Origin: Vibrio sp. MedPE-SWchi
Lineage (GTDB): Bacteria > Pseudomonadota > Gammaproteobacteria > Enterobacterales > Vibrionaceae
Direction of reading: 5' to 3'
Length of the DNA stretch: 64,000 nucleotides
Assembly: GCA_001874155.1 (NCBI GenBank)
Contig: MPDB01000002.1
Location: forward strand, 124,001 to 188,000
The stretch's first letter is position 1. Each line of letters begins with the position of its first letter. Of the stretch, positions 1-10,003 are shown one piece after another. A model generated the notes under the pieces. The model saw only the letters and a program-made list of their open reading frames with translations. It was not told the origin of the DNA and did no database searches. The position numbers and the translations under genes were made by a program.

Positions 1-1
1 T

Positions 2-1486
2 CAACCACTTTACAGCCAAGATAAAAAACACATCCTAGCGGTCAATGGTGAGATTTATAACCACAAAGAGATCCGAGCTCGCTACGAAGATAAGTTCGAT
101 TTCAAAACGGACTCGGACTGTGAAGTCATCCTTGCACTGTATCAAGAGTATGGCTCTGATCTACTTGAAGAGCTTAATGGTATTTTTGCTTTCGTACTGT
201 ATGACGAAGAAAAAGACGAATACCTAGTTGGACGTGACCATATCGGAATCATCCCTCTTTACCAGGGCTACGATGAGCACGGTAACTACTATGTTGCTTC
301 TGAAATGAAAGCGCTAGTGCCAGTATGTAAAACAGTAAGTGAGTTCCCTCCTGGTAGCTTCTACAGCTCTTCGGATTCAGAGCCTCAACGCTATTACACT
401 CGTGATTGGAATGAGTATGCGGCCGTTCAAGGTAACTCAACAAGCAAGGCGGATCTAACAGAAGCGTTAGAGTCTGCTGTTAAACGTCAGCTAATGACAG
501 ATGTGCCATACGGCGTATTGCTTTCTGGTGGCTTAGATTCTTCAATTACATCAGCCGTAGCAAAACGCTTTGCTGCAATGCGTATCGAAGACGATGGTCA
601 ATCAGAAGCTTGGTGGCCTCAGCTACACTCATTTGCTGTTGGACTCGAGGGGGCGCCTGACCTCATCGCAGCACGTCAGGTTGCGGACCAAATTGGTACT
701 GTTCACCATGAAATGACATATACCATCCAAGAAGGTCTCGATGCTATTCGCGATGTGATTTACCACATCGAGACTTATGATGTGACAACCATTCGTGCTT
801 CAACCCCAATGTACCTGCTTGCTCGCAAAATCAAAGCAATGGGGATTAAAATGGTACTTTCTGGTGAAGGCGCAGATGAGATTTTTGGTGGCTACCTTTA
901 CTTCCACAAAGCACCGAATGCAAAAGAGTTCCATGAAGAGACCGTTCGTAAATTACTCGCTCTAAACATGTTTGATTGTGCTCGTGCAAACAAATCTCTA
1001 GCGGCATGGGGCGTTGAAGGACGTGTACCTTTCCTAGATAAAGAATTCATTGATGTGGCAATGCGCCTCAACCCTGAAGATAAAATGTGTGGCAACGGTA
1101 AGATGGAAAAACACATCTTACGCGAATGTTTTGAGCACTACCTGCCTGAGTCAATCGCATGGCGTCAAAAGGAGCAGTTCTCAGACGGTGTTGGTTATGA
1201 GTGGATTGATACGCTAAAAGCAACTGCCGATGCGAAGGTTACCGATCAACAAATGGAAACCGCTGCATTCCGCTTCCCTTACAACACACCGCAAACAAAA
1301 GAAGCTTACGCTTACCGTGAGATTTTTGAAGAGCTATTCCCACTAGAGTCAGCTGCAGAGTGTGTACCAGGTGGTCCATCGGTTGCGTGTTCTTCAGCTA
1401 AAGCTATCGAATGGGATGAGTCATTCCAAAACTGTGTAGACCCTTCGGGTCGAGCTGTACAAGCTGTCCACAATGATTCTTACTAA
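2..1486 (+). CDS. asnB: Asparagine synthase B, glutamine-hydrolysing (5' end missing)
   Basis: Makes asparagine from aspartate, ATP and glutamine-derived ammonia in the cytoplasm. The frame is already open at base 2 and reads class II amidotransferase sequence (ILAVNGEIYNH, then DSDCEVILALYQ), so the gene starts outside the window; the ORF-track start at 305 is an internal Met. About 494 codons are visible against roughly 554 in E. coli AsnB, so about 60 residues are lost, including the catalytic N-terminal Cys. The synthetase half shows the ATP-pyrophosphatase P-loop LLSGGLDSS near visible residue 155, plus SGEGADEIFGGY and GRVPFLDKEF. It ends at a terminator shared with the facing rfaH. The family call is secure; only the N-terminus cannot be inspected. 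Confidence 0.97.
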   Translation, partial: QPLYSQDKKHILAVNGEIYNHKEIRARYEDKFDFKTDSDCEVILALYQEYGSDLLEELNGIFAFVLYDEEKDEYLVGRDHIGIIPLYQGYDEHGNYYVASEMKALVPVCKTVSEFPPGSFYSSSDSEPQRYYTRDWNEYAAVQGNSTSKADLTEALESAVKRQLMTDVPYGVLLSGGLDSSITSAVAKRFAAMRIEDDGQSEAWWPQLHSFAVGLEGAPDLIAARQVADQIGTVHHEMTYTIQEGLDAIRDVIYHIETYDVTTIRASTPMYLLARKIKAMGIKMVLSGEGADEIFGGYLYFHKAPNAKEFHEETVRKLLALNMFDCARANKSLAAWGVEGRVPFLDKEFIDVAMRLNPEDKMCGNGKMEKHILRECFEHYLPESIAWRQKEQFSDGVGYEWIDTLKATADAKVTDQQMETAAFRFPYNTPQTKEAYAYREIFEELFPLESAAECVPGGPSVACSSAKAIEWDESFQNCVDPSGRAVQAVHNDSY

Positions 1487-1504
1487 TCATTAATAACGCA
1501 TAAT

Positions 1505-1531
1505 AAAAAGGCACCACTGGGTGCCTTTTTA
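1505..1531. terminator. Bidirectional terminator between asnB and rfaH
   Basis: The perfect stem aaaaaggcacc / ggtgccttttt has a 4-base loop and runs of A and T on its two sides, so it can stop transcripts from both strands. It sits in the short gap between the convergent asnB and rfaH genes. Confidence 0.85.
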
Positions 1532-1559
1532 TTTATATTCAAGACTGAATGACAAGGTT

Positions 1560-2057
1560 TTACTTCAATTCTAGGTCTTTATTATCAATACTAACTGGAA
1601 CAATGTTGCTGAGCATCTTGACCAAAAGTATCGAGCGCAGCTCGCCATCTGACTCTTGATAAATGGCTTCTATACCAGAGAATTGACCACCAATAACATT
1701 TATCGCTTCTCCCTTCTGTGGTAGTTCAACAACTTTAACTTGACTGCCCTCTTTCTCAATATTTTTAAGAGTAAAGATCAGGTCGCCTTGCACTTCTTGT
1801 GGCTGGCTCCCTAAGCGAACAAAGTCAACGACACCACGAGTAGACCTAACGGACGTAAATGAAGGACCAGATTCAAAATCAAAACGTACAAACATATAGG
1901 AAGGAAACAAGGGTTCTTTCTTTATATTCTTCTTGCCACGTGTGATTTTTTCGAACTCTACTTCTGGATAAAAGACCTCAACAGACTGATTCTCTAGGTG
2001 CAGCTTCGCCCTTTGCTGCTCTCCTCTTTTACAATATAAAAGATACCAACGTTTCAT
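1560..2057 (-). CDS. rfaH: Transcription antitermination protein RfaH
   Basis: NusG paralogue that binds RNA polymerase paused at ops sites and suppresses polarity in long envelope operons (LPS, capsule, pili). The N-terminal NGN domain (about residues 1-100) opens with KRWYLLYCKRGEQQRA, nearly identical to the RfaH start, followed by EPLFPSYMFVRFD and TRGVVDFVR. The C-terminal KOW-type domain carries GGQFSGIEAIYQESDGE. The ORF-track start at 2069 is a TTG with no clear ribosome site; I prefer the ATG at 2057, giving 165 residues against 162 in E. coli. Neither start has a good Shine-Dalgarno. It stands alone, and no ops element was seen in this window, so its targets lie elsewhere. Confidence 0.93.
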   Translation of the reverse strand: MKRWYLLYCKRGEQQRAKLHLENQSVEVFYPEVEFEKITRGKKNIKKEPLFPSYMFVRFDFESGPSFTSVRSTRGVVDFVRLGSQPQEVQGDLIFTLKNIEKEGSQVKVVELPQKGEAINVIGGQFSGIEAIYQESDGELRSILLVKMLSNIVPVSIDNKDLELK

Positions 2058-2297
2058 TTTACTAGCCAATTTCTATTTTTTTGTATCTTAACATATGCCT
2101 TAAATGGATCTAATCGAATTTAAGCCACAGAGCCTTTCATAAACACTTACTCGAAGATTAATGAGTAGTTACAGACTTAAATTAAGCAATCAAACCAGGG
2201 GAAAGCTGGAGTAGAAACCACATTCATTGAGCTGCTAAAACAAAAGTTGGGCGGTTCAATGAACAGCCCAATGCCTACTTGTTTAGATCTATCGCTG

Positions 2298-3260
2298 TTA
2301 GCGGTGGAGTGCGACGAGTTCAGCCATCATATCGATATGCGATTCTCGGTCGTTAAGGCACATAATGTAGCTAAATTCAGAACCACCAGCGTCAATGAAG
2401 GTTTCCTTACATTGATCGGAGATCTCTTCCAGCGTCTCTAGGCAATCGACTGAGAACGCAGGGGCCATGATATCTATCTTTTTGATGCCTTTGCCTGGCA
2501 GTGACTCAAGGGTTTCGTCTGTATAAGGCTTCAACCACTCCTCTCTGCCAAATCGTGACTGGTAGGTCATGGTGATGTCTTCTTCTGACAACCCTAGCTC
2601 TGCCGCGAGCAATTTAGTCGTGGCTTCGCAATGTTGAGGGTAAATATCGCCTTCATCCGCTAATCGTTTGGGAATGCCATGGAATGAACAGACCAAATGA
2701 TCAGCTCGACCATTCTTTTCCCAGTGGCTACGCACGCTATCAGCCAATGCTTTTGCATAACTAGGGTGTGAATAATAGTCTCGGATAAAGCGATAATTCG
2801 GGATAACAGGCATTTGTTTAAAGGCTTTGGTTAGACCATCGGAAACTGCTGCTGTGGTCGTGCCTGAATACTGAGGGTACAAGGGCAACACGATAATGTC
2901 TTCGACACCCTGTTCCATCAATTGCTCAACGCCTGTCTTAAGACTTGGGTTTCCATAGGTCATGCCCAGTGCAACAGGGATATCTAATTTCTTCTGCAGT
3001 TTTTCTACTTGTCTCTTGGAGTAAACCAGAAGTGGTGAGCCGTCATCCATCCAAACCGACTGATAAAGCTTCGCGACTTTAGGTGAGCGAATCGGAAGAA
3101 TTACACCGTGCAAAATTGGGCACCAAAGCCAACGAGTGAGGTTGACTACTCGTTTGTCGTGTAAAAACTCACTCAAAAATCGACGCACGCCAGCTGGGGT
3201 CGCTGAATCTGGAGTGCCTAAGTTCACCAGTAAAACGCCCTGCTTTTTATTATATTCCAT
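2298..3260 (-). CDS. hemH: Ferrochelatase
   Basis: Last step of haem synthesis: inserts ferrous iron into protoporphyrin IX, at the inner face of the cytoplasmic membrane. The 320 residues equal the E. coli length. The N-terminus [15 protein letters not shown] and the motif SFHGIPKR with its metal-binding His are hallmarks; downstream [21 protein letters not shown] and [13 protein letters not shown] (the conserved Glu region) also fit. The start ATG at 3260 begins MEYNKKQG. It lies between rfaH and adk on the same strand, separated from adk by about 275 bases that contain the adk terminator, so it is probably transcribed on its own. hemH next to adk and htpG is also the enterobacterial arrangement. 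Confidence 0.97.
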   Translation of the reverse strand: MEYNKKQGVLLVNLGTPDSATPAGVRRFLSEFLHDKRVVNLTRWLWCPILHGVILPIRSPKVAKLYQSVWMDDGSPLLVYSKRQVEKLQKKLDIPVALGMTYGNPSLKTGVEQLMEQGVEDIIVLPLYPQYSGTTTAAVSDGLTKAFKQMPVIPNYRFIRDYYSHPSYAKALADSVRSHWEKNGRADHLVCSFHGIPKRLADEGDIYPQHCEATTKLLAAELGLSEEDITMTYQSRFGREEWLKPYTDETLESLPGKGIKKIDIMAPAFSVDCLETLEEISDQCKETFIDAGGSEFSYIMCLNDRESHIDMMAELVALHR

Positions 3261-3470
3261 AGATACCTGAGACCAATATGTGATTTTCTGGAGAGTTATA
3301 TACGAACCAACATAAGTTTAAGATCAATCTTCCCCACTAAATGTCCGAATAATTGTTCATGACGTGAGAGGCACAACATCCACTCTCAATGACTCACCAC
3401 CCTGTATAAAAATGAATGGTTCTGAATCACGTTCAATCAGATTATCTGGATTGGTATCGTACTAAAAATT

Positions 3471-3501
3471 AAAACAAAAAAGCGACCACAAGGGTCGCTT
3501 T
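3471..3501 (-). terminator. Terminator of adk
   Basis: On the minus strand the stem agcgaccc / gggtcgct (loop ttgt) is followed by a run of six T. It lies 36 bases past the adk stop codon. Confidence 0.85.
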
Positions 3502-3536
3502 AAATATATCAAATTCTTAAACAAGAAGTTAACGTT

Positions 3537-4496
<960 letters not shown>

Positions 4497-4522
4497 GAAA
4501 AAAGCCCGCCAAAAGCGAGCTT
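4497..4522 (-). terminator. Terminator of htpG
   Basis: Minus-strand stem gctcgc / gcgggc (one G-U pair) with a 5-base loop, then a run of six T. It lies about 20 bases past the htpG stop. Confidence 0.75.
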
Positions 4523-4540
4523 CAATTTTCTATGGTGATA

Positions 4541-6445
4541 TTACACTTTAGTCAAAAGCTTGTTGATAGCGCCAACAAACTGAGACGGGTCTTCCATTGA
4601 GCCTTTCTCTGCAAGCATAGCTTGACCAAGAAGTACTTCAACCCAGCCGCCAAACGCTTGCTCATCCGCTTCATCAGCCATACGTTTAACGAGATCATGC
4701 TGTGGGTTTAGCTCAAAAATGTACTTAACTTGTGGAGCTTCTTGACCAGCGGCTTCCAAAAGTTTCGCCATTTGAGTGCCCATTTCGAAGTCATCGGTTA
4801 CCACAACTGCAGGCGTTGATGCCAGTTTAAAGGTAGTGCGTACTTCTTTAACTCGGTCACCAAGGTAAGCTTGTGTGCGCTCGACTACAGACTTGAACTC
4901 TTCTTCTGTCTCTTTTTGCTGTTCTTTCTCAGCTTCGTCTTCAAACTTACTCAGATCAAGACCCGCTTTCGTGATCGACTGGAACTGCTTACCATCAAAC
5001 TCGGTTAAGTAGTTCATTAGCCATTCATCGATACGGTCAGACATCAGAATAACCTCAATACCTTTGGCTTTAAATTGCTCTAGGTGAGGGCTATTCTTCG
5101 CAGCAACGTAGCTGTCTGCAGTTAGATAATAGATTTTGTCTTGCTCTTCTTTCATACGTTCAACGTAGGCAGCAAGACCGATCGTTTGCTCTGATGAGTC
5201 GACATGCGTAGAAGCAAAACGAAGAAGACCTGCAACTTTTTCTTTATTTGCATTGTCTTCTGCCGGTCCTTCTTTTAGCACTAAACCAAACTCTTTCCAG
5301 AAGCTTAGGTATTTTTCATCATCATTTTTCGCTAAACGCTCTAGCATAGTTAGAACACGCTTAGTACATGCGTTACGCAGCGACTGAGTCACTTTGTTGT
5401 CTTGCAGAATCTCACGAGAAACATTCAAAGGTAGATCGTTGGAATCAATCAGACCACGAGTAAAACGAAGGTATGAAGGCATAAACTGCTCTGCATCATC
5501 CATGATAAACACGCGCTGTACGTAAAGCTTTAGACCCGACTTGTGGTCACGATTCATCATATCCCAAGGGGCTTTCGCTGGAATATACAGAAGGCTAGTG
5601 TAATCATTTTTACCTTCAACTTTGTTGTGGCTCCACAACAAAGGATCAGCAAAATCATGCGACACATGCTTATAGAACTCTTGGTACTCTTCTTCTTTTA
5701 TATCAGATTTATTGCGAGTCCAAAGTGCTTGCGCCTTGTTAATCTGCTCCCACTTCGTCTCTTCCGTGTCCTTTCCTTCTTCGTCTTTCACCGTCGTCAG
5801 GATTGAGACTGGAATACCGATATGGTCAGAGTATTTACCAATAACTTCACGCAGACGCCATTCTGATAGGAACTCTTTACCCTCGTCACGCATATGCAGA
5901 ATAATATCAGTACCGCGAGTCTCTTTGGTTATATCTTCAATGGTGTAGTCACCCTCTCCAGCTGAATGCCATTGAACCGCTTCATCAGATTGAGAGCCTG
6001 CGCTACGTGTGCGAACAGTCACTGCATCAGCAACAATAAATGCAGAGTAGAAACCAACACCGAACTGACCAATCAGTTGCGAGTCTTTACTTTGATCTTC
6101 AGAAAGTTTGGAGAAGAAATCCGCTGTACCAGACTTGGCGATAGTACCTAGGTGCTCAATGACATCATCACGAGTCATACCAATGCCGTTATCCGACAGG
6201 GTGAGTGTATTGGCCTTTTCATCAAATGATAATTTAACGCCTAAATCAGCATCGCCAGCATACAAACTCGCATCTGAAAGCGCTTGAAAACGCAGCTTGT
6301 CGGATGCATCGGATGCATTTGAGATAAGCTCACGTAGAAAGATTTCTTTATTTGAATACAAAGAATGAATCATTAAATGAAGCAGTTGTTTTACTTCTGA
6401 TTGAAAGCCGCGCGTTTCTTTGTTGCTTGTTGCCGTATCACTCAT
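4541..6445 (-). CDS. htpG: Molecular chaperone HtpG (Hsp90 family)
   Basis: ATP-dependent cytoplasmic chaperone working with the DnaK system on late folding intermediates. The 634 residues fit bacterial Hsp90s. The N-terminal GHKL ATPase shows [17 protein letters not shown] (ATP-binding Glu/Asn), [21 protein letters not shown] and [11 protein letters not shown]. The middle domain has [21 protein letters not shown] and the catalytic-loop segment [18 protein letters not shown]. The C-terminal dimerisation domain follows. It is divergent from toxR across 250 bases, an arrangement known from V. cholerae, where heat-shock transcription of htpG was proposed to reduce toxR expression. A heat-shock-like -35 element is noted separately. 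Confidence 0.98.
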   Translation of the reverse strand: MSDTATSNKETRGFQSEVKQLLHLMIHSLYSNKEIFLRELISNASDASDKLRFQALSDASLYAGDADLGVKLSFDEKANTLTLSDNGIGMTRDDVIEHLGTIAKSGTADFFSKLSEDQSKDSQLIGQFGVGFYSAFIVADAVTVRTRSAGSQSDEAVQWHSAGEGDYTIEDITKETRGTDIILHMRDEGKEFLSEWRLREVIGKYSDHIGIPVSILTTVKDEEGKDTEETKWEQINKAQALWTRNKSDIKEEEYQEFYKHVSHDFADPLLWSHNKVEGKNDYTSLLYIPAKAPWDMMNRDHKSGLKLYVQRVFIMDDAEQFMPSYLRFTRGLIDSNDLPLNVSREILQDNKVTQSLRNACTKRVLTMLERLAKNDDEKYLSFWKEFGLVLKEGPAEDNANKEKVAGLLRFASTHVDSSEQTIGLAAYVERMKEEQDKIYYLTADSYVAAKNSPHLEQFKAKGIEVILMSDRIDEWLMNYLTEFDGKQFQSITKAGLDLSKFEDEAEKEQQKETEEEFKSVVERTQAYLGDRVKEVRTTFKLASTPAVVVTDDFEMGTQMAKLLEAAGQEAPQVKYIFELNPQHDLVKRMADEADEQAFGGWVEVLLGQAMLAEKGSMEDPSQFVGAINKLLTKV

Positions 6446-6695
6446 ATTAGCTCCGTGACTCTTACAATTTCATTGTTTGGTTTAAGGCCCATCAAGGGGC
6501 GATTGATAAATAACATGAGGATGAGGAATGTAAATTCAAGGTCAAAAACAATAAAAACACTGTTTTTTTTATCATTTTTGTTTATGCTACGGGCGAAAGT
6601 TATCAAAGAAGCTAAAATTACAGGTTTGAGAGTTTCAATAGGAACAGGAAAATCGATTGCTTTACCCCCCAATTCACACAATAAAGAAGAGTCCA
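6446..6695. promoter_or_regulatory. Shared htpG/toxR divergent promoter region
   Basis: This 250-base gap lies between two divergent starts. On the minus strand CCCCTTGATG (complement of 6491-6500) resembles the sigma-32 -35 consensus CCCTTGAA upstream of htpG, but I cannot place a good CCCCATNT -10 at the usual distance. The rest contains an AT-rich tract with a run of T at 6562-6569. Heat-shock control of the V. cholerae homologue is established; here it is inferred from position and a half-match only. Confidence 0.4.
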
Positions 6696-7550
6696 ATGAG
6701 CAATATAGGCACAAAGTTTATCCTCGCTAGCCGATTTACTTTTGACCCAAATAACAACTCATTAGTAGATCAAGAAAATGACACTGACCTTGTCCGTTTA
6801 GGTAGTAACGAAAGCCGTATTTTATTGCTGCTTTGTGAACGACCAAATGAAGTGATAACTCGAAATGAATTGCACGAGTTTGTCTGGCGAGATCAAGGCT
6901 TTGAGGTGGATGACTCAAGCTTAACTCAAGCGATTTCGACGCTGAGAAAACTGTTGAAGGACTCAACTAAATCACCATTATTTGTAAAGACGGTTCCGAA
7001 ACGTGGATACCAATTAATCTGCTCTGTGGAGTTAAGCTCTGCAATTGCTTCGGCAAAGGAAACTTTCTCTACTCCTGTAGAAGATACTTCGCCACAGGCG
7101 CTGAGCGACAATGATCAAAACGAAGAAATACCTAAAAATGTCGAAAAGTCTGACGTTAATGAAACGAAGATTGATGCGTCATCGGCGATTCAAACGCGAC
7201 TCGTAACGAACTTACTACTGGTTGCTGCTCTCCTTCTCCCTTTGGTGGTGACTTTATTTACAACGCCGAGTGAGTCTAAGTTTCGAGTCTTGGGTACCTA
7301 CCAAGAGGTGCCAGTTATGACACCGATTAACCATCCTGATTTAAGTCAGTGGCTGCCTTCTTTAGAAGCCTGTGTAAATAATTATTTAAACGTTCATAAC
7401 GGTGAGTTAGTGCCAACCAAGATCATTGCTACAGGTGGTCAAAATGAACAAATCATCTTGAACTATATTCACAGCATCGAAAACTCAGCCAACAATAAGA
7501 GCGTTCGAATCATCTGGAATAAACCAAGCATTAAGAAGGTGTGCAGATAA
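6696..7550 (+). CDS. toxR: Transmembrane transcription regulator ToxR
   Basis: Inner-membrane, one-component regulator that binds DNA directly from the membrane and controls porin, bile-response and, in pathogens, virulence genes. The N-terminal OmpR-type winged helix (about residues 15-110) includes GSNESRILLLLCERPNEVITR, VDDSSLTQAISTLRKLL and KTVPKRGYQLI. A variable acidic linker follows, then one membrane segment near 169-188 (LLLVAALLLPLVVTLF) and a periplasmic domain with two Cys (LEAC and the terminal KVC), the pair known to form a redox-sensitive disulfide in V. cholerae ToxR. I take ATG 6696 (MSNIGTKF) with aagaag upstream, giving 284 residues, not the track start 13 codons earlier. 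It overlaps toxS by one base. Confidence 0.97.
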   Translation: MSNIGTKFILASRFTFDPNNNSLVDQENDTDLVRLGSNESRILLLLCERPNEVITRNELHEFVWRDQGFEVDDSSLTQAISTLRKLLKDSTKSPLFVKTVPKRGYQLICSVELSSAIASAKETFSTPVEDTSPQALSDNDQNEEIPKNVEKSDVNETKIDASSAIQTRLVTNLLLVAALLLPLVVTLFTTPSESKFRVLGTYQEVPVMTPINHPDLSQWLPSLEACVNNYLNVHNGELVPTKIIATGGQNEQIILNYIHSIENSANNKSVRIIWNKPSIKKVCR

Positions 7551-8074
7551 TGGCTAAGCTTATTACTCAAAAAGTCGCAACCGTCATTCTCGCGACATCT
7601 GCATTATTCAGTGCATGGTTGTACTGGGGAAGTGATCTAAAAGTAGAACAAGTCCTCACATCGTATGAGTGGCAGTCTCGAATGATCACAGAGCTTTCCC
7701 ATATTGATGAAGACGCCATTGGCCCACTTAGAAAAGCGGAAGTTAACTCAAACGTAAAATATCTACCAAACGGCAGCTATATTCGAGTTTCGCAAGTCAG
7801 ACTCGTGGTAGAAAACAGCAACAACGAGGTGGTCATCAATATCTCAGAAACAGGAGAGTGGGATATTAGTGATAACTATTTATTAGTGTCACCTAAAGAG
7901 TTCAAAGATGTCTCGCAAGCGCAAACTAAAGACTTCACTGAAGAGCAGCTAAAGCTCATCACTCAGCTGTTTAAAATGGATGCGCAACAAAGCAGAAGAA
8001 TTGATGTTGTGAACGAGAAGACATTGTTGCTGACAAGCTTAAGCCACGGCTCAACGGTCCTGTTTACCAACTAA
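7550..8074 (+). CDS. toxS: ToxR-stabilising periplasmic effector ToxS
   Basis: Membrane-anchored periplasmic partner that binds the ToxR periplasmic domain, shields it from proteolysis and takes part in bile sensing. It has one N-terminal membrane segment (about residues 5-22, ATVILATSALFSAWLYWG) followed by family-typical stretches SDLKVEQVLTSYEWQS, VKYLPNGSYIRVS, GEWDISDNYLLV and KMDAQQSRRIDVVNEK. The start ATG overlaps the toxR stop as TAATG, implying translational coupling; a GTG three codons upstream is the track alternative. 174 residues, against about 173 in V. cholerae. It is followed by a terminator, so toxRS is a two-gene operon. Confidence 0.96.
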   Translation: MAKLITQKVATVILATSALFSAWLYWGSDLKVEQVLTSYEWQSRMITELSHIDEDAIGPLRKAEVNSNVKYLPNGSYIRVSQVRLVVENSNNEVVINISETGEWDISDNYLLVSPKEFKDVSQAQTKDFTEEQLKLITQLFKMDAQQSRRIDVVNEKTLLLTSLSHGSTVLFTN

Positions 8075-8107
8075 ACAATCCATTACAGACTGTCGAATAT
8101 ACAAACC

Positions 8108-8138
8108 AAGGGAGGCTCGCAGTCTCCCTTTTGTTTTC
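8108..8138 (+). terminator. Terminator of toxRS
   Basis: Perfect 7-base stem aagggag / ctccctt with a 9-base loop, followed by ttgtttt. It sits 34 bases after toxS. Confidence 0.8.
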
Positions 8139-8165
8139 TTTAGATTTTATGCTGAGAAGGAACTC

Positions 8166-8921
8166 ATGAGCATCTTAGACTCGTTAACTCTTTTTATTGG
8201 TTCTCTAATAGCGAATGTACTTGCGTCACTCTCTGGCGGAGGCGCTGGGCTATTGCAATTCCCATTGCTTATTTTTCTAGGCTTACCATTTTCTATCGCT
8301 CTCGGAACACATAAAGTTGCCAGTGTTGCCCTCGGTCTCGGCGCTGCGTATACACACCTAAAAAACAAGACATGCGAACTGCCTATGTTCGTTTATATAA
8401 CCCTTGTTGGATGTGTTGGTGTTGTTGTAGGGGCTAATATCGTTTTACTCATTCCCGAAGCTATTGCGACAAAAATGCTGGGGGGCATGATTTTAGGTCT
8501 TGGGATCTATTCTCGCCTAAAAAGAGCACTTGGTCAGGAAGAAATTCCCATCAACAGAACACGTTGGGGTTGGTCTTTAGGGGCCATCGGTTTATTTACC
8601 ATCGGTATCATTAATGGCTCACTAACCGCGGGCTCAGGGTTGCTCGTTACTCTATTTTTAGTTCGTTGGTTTGGTTTTAGTTATAAACAAGCTGTTGCCT
8701 ACACGATGTTATGCGTCGGAATCTTTTGGAATGGCATTGGGGGAATCAGTATTGCTGTCGCTGGCGCGCCCATCTATTGGCAGTGGATACCAATTTTACT
8801 CATCAGCTCCTTTTTAGGTGGAAGCCTTGGTGCTCACATCGCATTAAAAAAGAGCAATAAAACTATAAAAATCTGTTTTGAGCTCCTGACTTTCGCTGTT
8901 GGTATTAAGCTACTTTTCTAA
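8166..8921 (+). CDS. TSUP (TauE/SafE, DUF81) family membrane permease
   Basis: A 251-residue, strongly hydrophobic protein with about eight predicted membrane segments arranged as two similar halves, each opening with a Gly-rich motif: SLSGGGAGLLQFPLLIFLGLPFSIALGTHKVAS near residues 22-55 and IGIINGSLTAGSGLLVTLFLVRWFGFSYKQAVAYT in the second half. This is the TSUP pattern. Family members move sulfite, sulfoacetate or related organosulfur anions across the inner membrane; the substrate here cannot be read from sequence. The start ATG 8166 has an aagga site. It follows the toxRS terminator as a single gene and is convergent with yfcE across a long hairpin. Confidence 0.85.
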   Translation: MSILDSLTLFIGSLIANVLASLSGGGAGLLQFPLLIFLGLPFSIALGTHKVASVALGLGAAYTHLKNKTCELPMFVYITLVGCVGVVVGANIVLLIPEAIATKMLGGMILGLGIYSRLKRALGQEEIPINRTRWGWSLGAIGLFTIGIINGSLTAGSGLLVTLFLVRWFGFSYKQAVAYTMLCVGIFWNGIGGISIAVAGAPIYWQWIPILLISSFLGGSLGAHIALKKSNKTIKICFELLTFAVGIKLLF

Positions 8922-8942
8922 ACCAACATAACCAGAAAACAC

Positions 8943-8983
8943 TTCAAACGTTACCCAAATGGGAGTTTAGGGCAACGTTTGAA
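8943..8983. repeat. Long hairpin between the TSUP gene and yfcE
   Basis: 14-base arms TTCAAACGTTACCC / GGGCAACGTTTGAA with a single mismatch and a 13-base loop, in the gap between two convergent genes. No T run follows on either strand, so it may stabilise both 3' ends or act as a weak bidirectional terminator. Confidence 0.7.
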
Positions 8984-9002
8984 AAGGTGATTTAGCCCCT
9001 AA

Positions 9003-9548
9003 TTAGCATTGGTGCTCAGCTAGAACCTCACCTTCAAAACTTTGTACCTTCAATTTCCCTGCAGTGTACAAGCCAAAGCTCGCGGGGAACCCATCTCTTG
9101 GAAAAGTCACTGACCCTGGATTGAAGATAACAACGCCCTCTTCAATTTGTGCGACAGGAATGTGTGTATGCCCATGAGCAAGAATATCATTCTCTTTTAA
9201 GGCTGGACGCTTAGTTGAATTGTAAAGGTGGCCATGAGTGATAAACATTCTCTTACTTGATTCCAGTAAAACCCATGTATAGTCGGTCATCATTGGAAAA
9301 TCGAGCAACATTTGGTCGACTTCACTATCACAGTTACCTCTGACGGCAATGATAGAGTCTGCATATTGATTAAGCAGTGTTGCTACTTCAACTGGATCAT
9401 AGCCTTCTGGCACTGGGTTTCTTGGGCCATGATTTAAAACATCCCCAAGAAGAATGAGCGTCGTCGCCTTTGATTGTTCAAATTTCTCAAGCACTCGCTG
9501 TGTGGCTGGCAGGCTGCCATGCAAGTCAGATGCAAAAAATAATTCCAC
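9003..9548 (-). CDS. yfcE: YfcE-type metallophosphodiesterase
   Basis: Calcineurin-like metallophosphoesterase of the MJ0936/YfcE group; the E. coli enzyme is a manganese-dependent phosphodiesterase on artificial substrates with no settled physiological role. The metal-binding motifs are all present: FASDLHGS at the N-terminus, LGDVLNHGPR, VRGNCDSEVDQ, ITHGH and AHGHTHIPV, ending FNPGSVTFPRDG. 181 residues against 184 in E. coli. It follows the CBS gene by 32 bases on the same strand, so it may be the last gene of the DUF1538/PII/CBS transcript, although YfcE occurs independently elsewhere. Confidence 0.93.
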   Translation of the reverse strand: MELFFASDLHGSLPATQRVLEKFEQSKATTLILLGDVLNHGPRNPVPEGYDPVEVATLLNQYADSIIAVRGNCDSEVDQMLLDFPMMTDYTWVLLESSKRMFITHGHLYNSTKRPALKENDILAHGHTHIPVAQIEEGVVIFNPGSVTFPRDGFPASFGLYTAGKLKVQSFEGEVLAEHQC

Positions 9549-9580
9549 GAAATACCCCCTCAGTCATATTGAGGCGTATT

Positions 9581-10003
9581 CTAGAGCCTATTCAATTGCT
9601 CGTCATCTCTTGCCATGCCATTTACGACAATATTATTGTAACTCACCATGCCAATCACCTCTCCATTATCAATAACGGGGGCACGACTGATACCAAATCG
9701 TTCAAATAAGCGTGCACAATATTTAACATTCATATTCGGATCCACCGATAGGGCTGGCTTAGTCATAATTTCATAAACATTCGTTCTGTGTGGCGAGCGA
9801 TTTTTAGCCAGTACCTTCTTAGCGATATCGTTCATCAATATAATGCCAAACTCATCTTCATCATTGCGCTTATTTACAATTAATGCCTTAACCTCGTGTT
9901 TTCTGGCTAATGCAATGGCTTCATTAACTGTCGTTAATCCATCAACCATCACGTACGTATTAGCCATCACATCTCGTACACGAATTTTCTCATGAGCACT
10001 CAT
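9581..10003 (-). CDS. CBS-domain pair protein
   Basis: 140 residues made of two tandem CBS motifs (about 5-65 and 72-133), the module that usually binds adenosine nucleotides. Typical signatures are MVDGLTTVNEAIALARKHEVKALIV, then DVLRID-like FGIILMNDIAKKVLA in repeat 1, and IMTKPALSVDPNMNVKYCARLFERFGISRAPVIDNGEVIGMVSYNNIV in repeat 2. No membrane segment or catalytic domain is attached. Its start overlaps the PII-like stop by 4 bases (ATGA type), tying it to the two DUF1538 membrane genes. I infer that it is a cytoplasmic ligand sensor for that transport system; neither ligand nor partner is shown by the sequence. Confidence 0.85.
   Translation of the reverse strand: MSAHEKIRVRDVMANTYVMVDGLTTVNEAIALARKHEVKALIVNKRNDEDEFGIILMNDIAKKVLAKNRSPHRTNVYEIMTKPALSVDPNMNVKYCARLFERFGISRAPVIDNGEVIGMVSYNNIVVNGMARDDEQLNRL

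Noticed and set aside
305-1486. Track ORF starting at 305 as a complete 393-residue protein
   Set aside because: The same frame is open to base 2 with class II amidotransferase sequence, so it is the body of a truncated AsnB and 305 is an internal Met.
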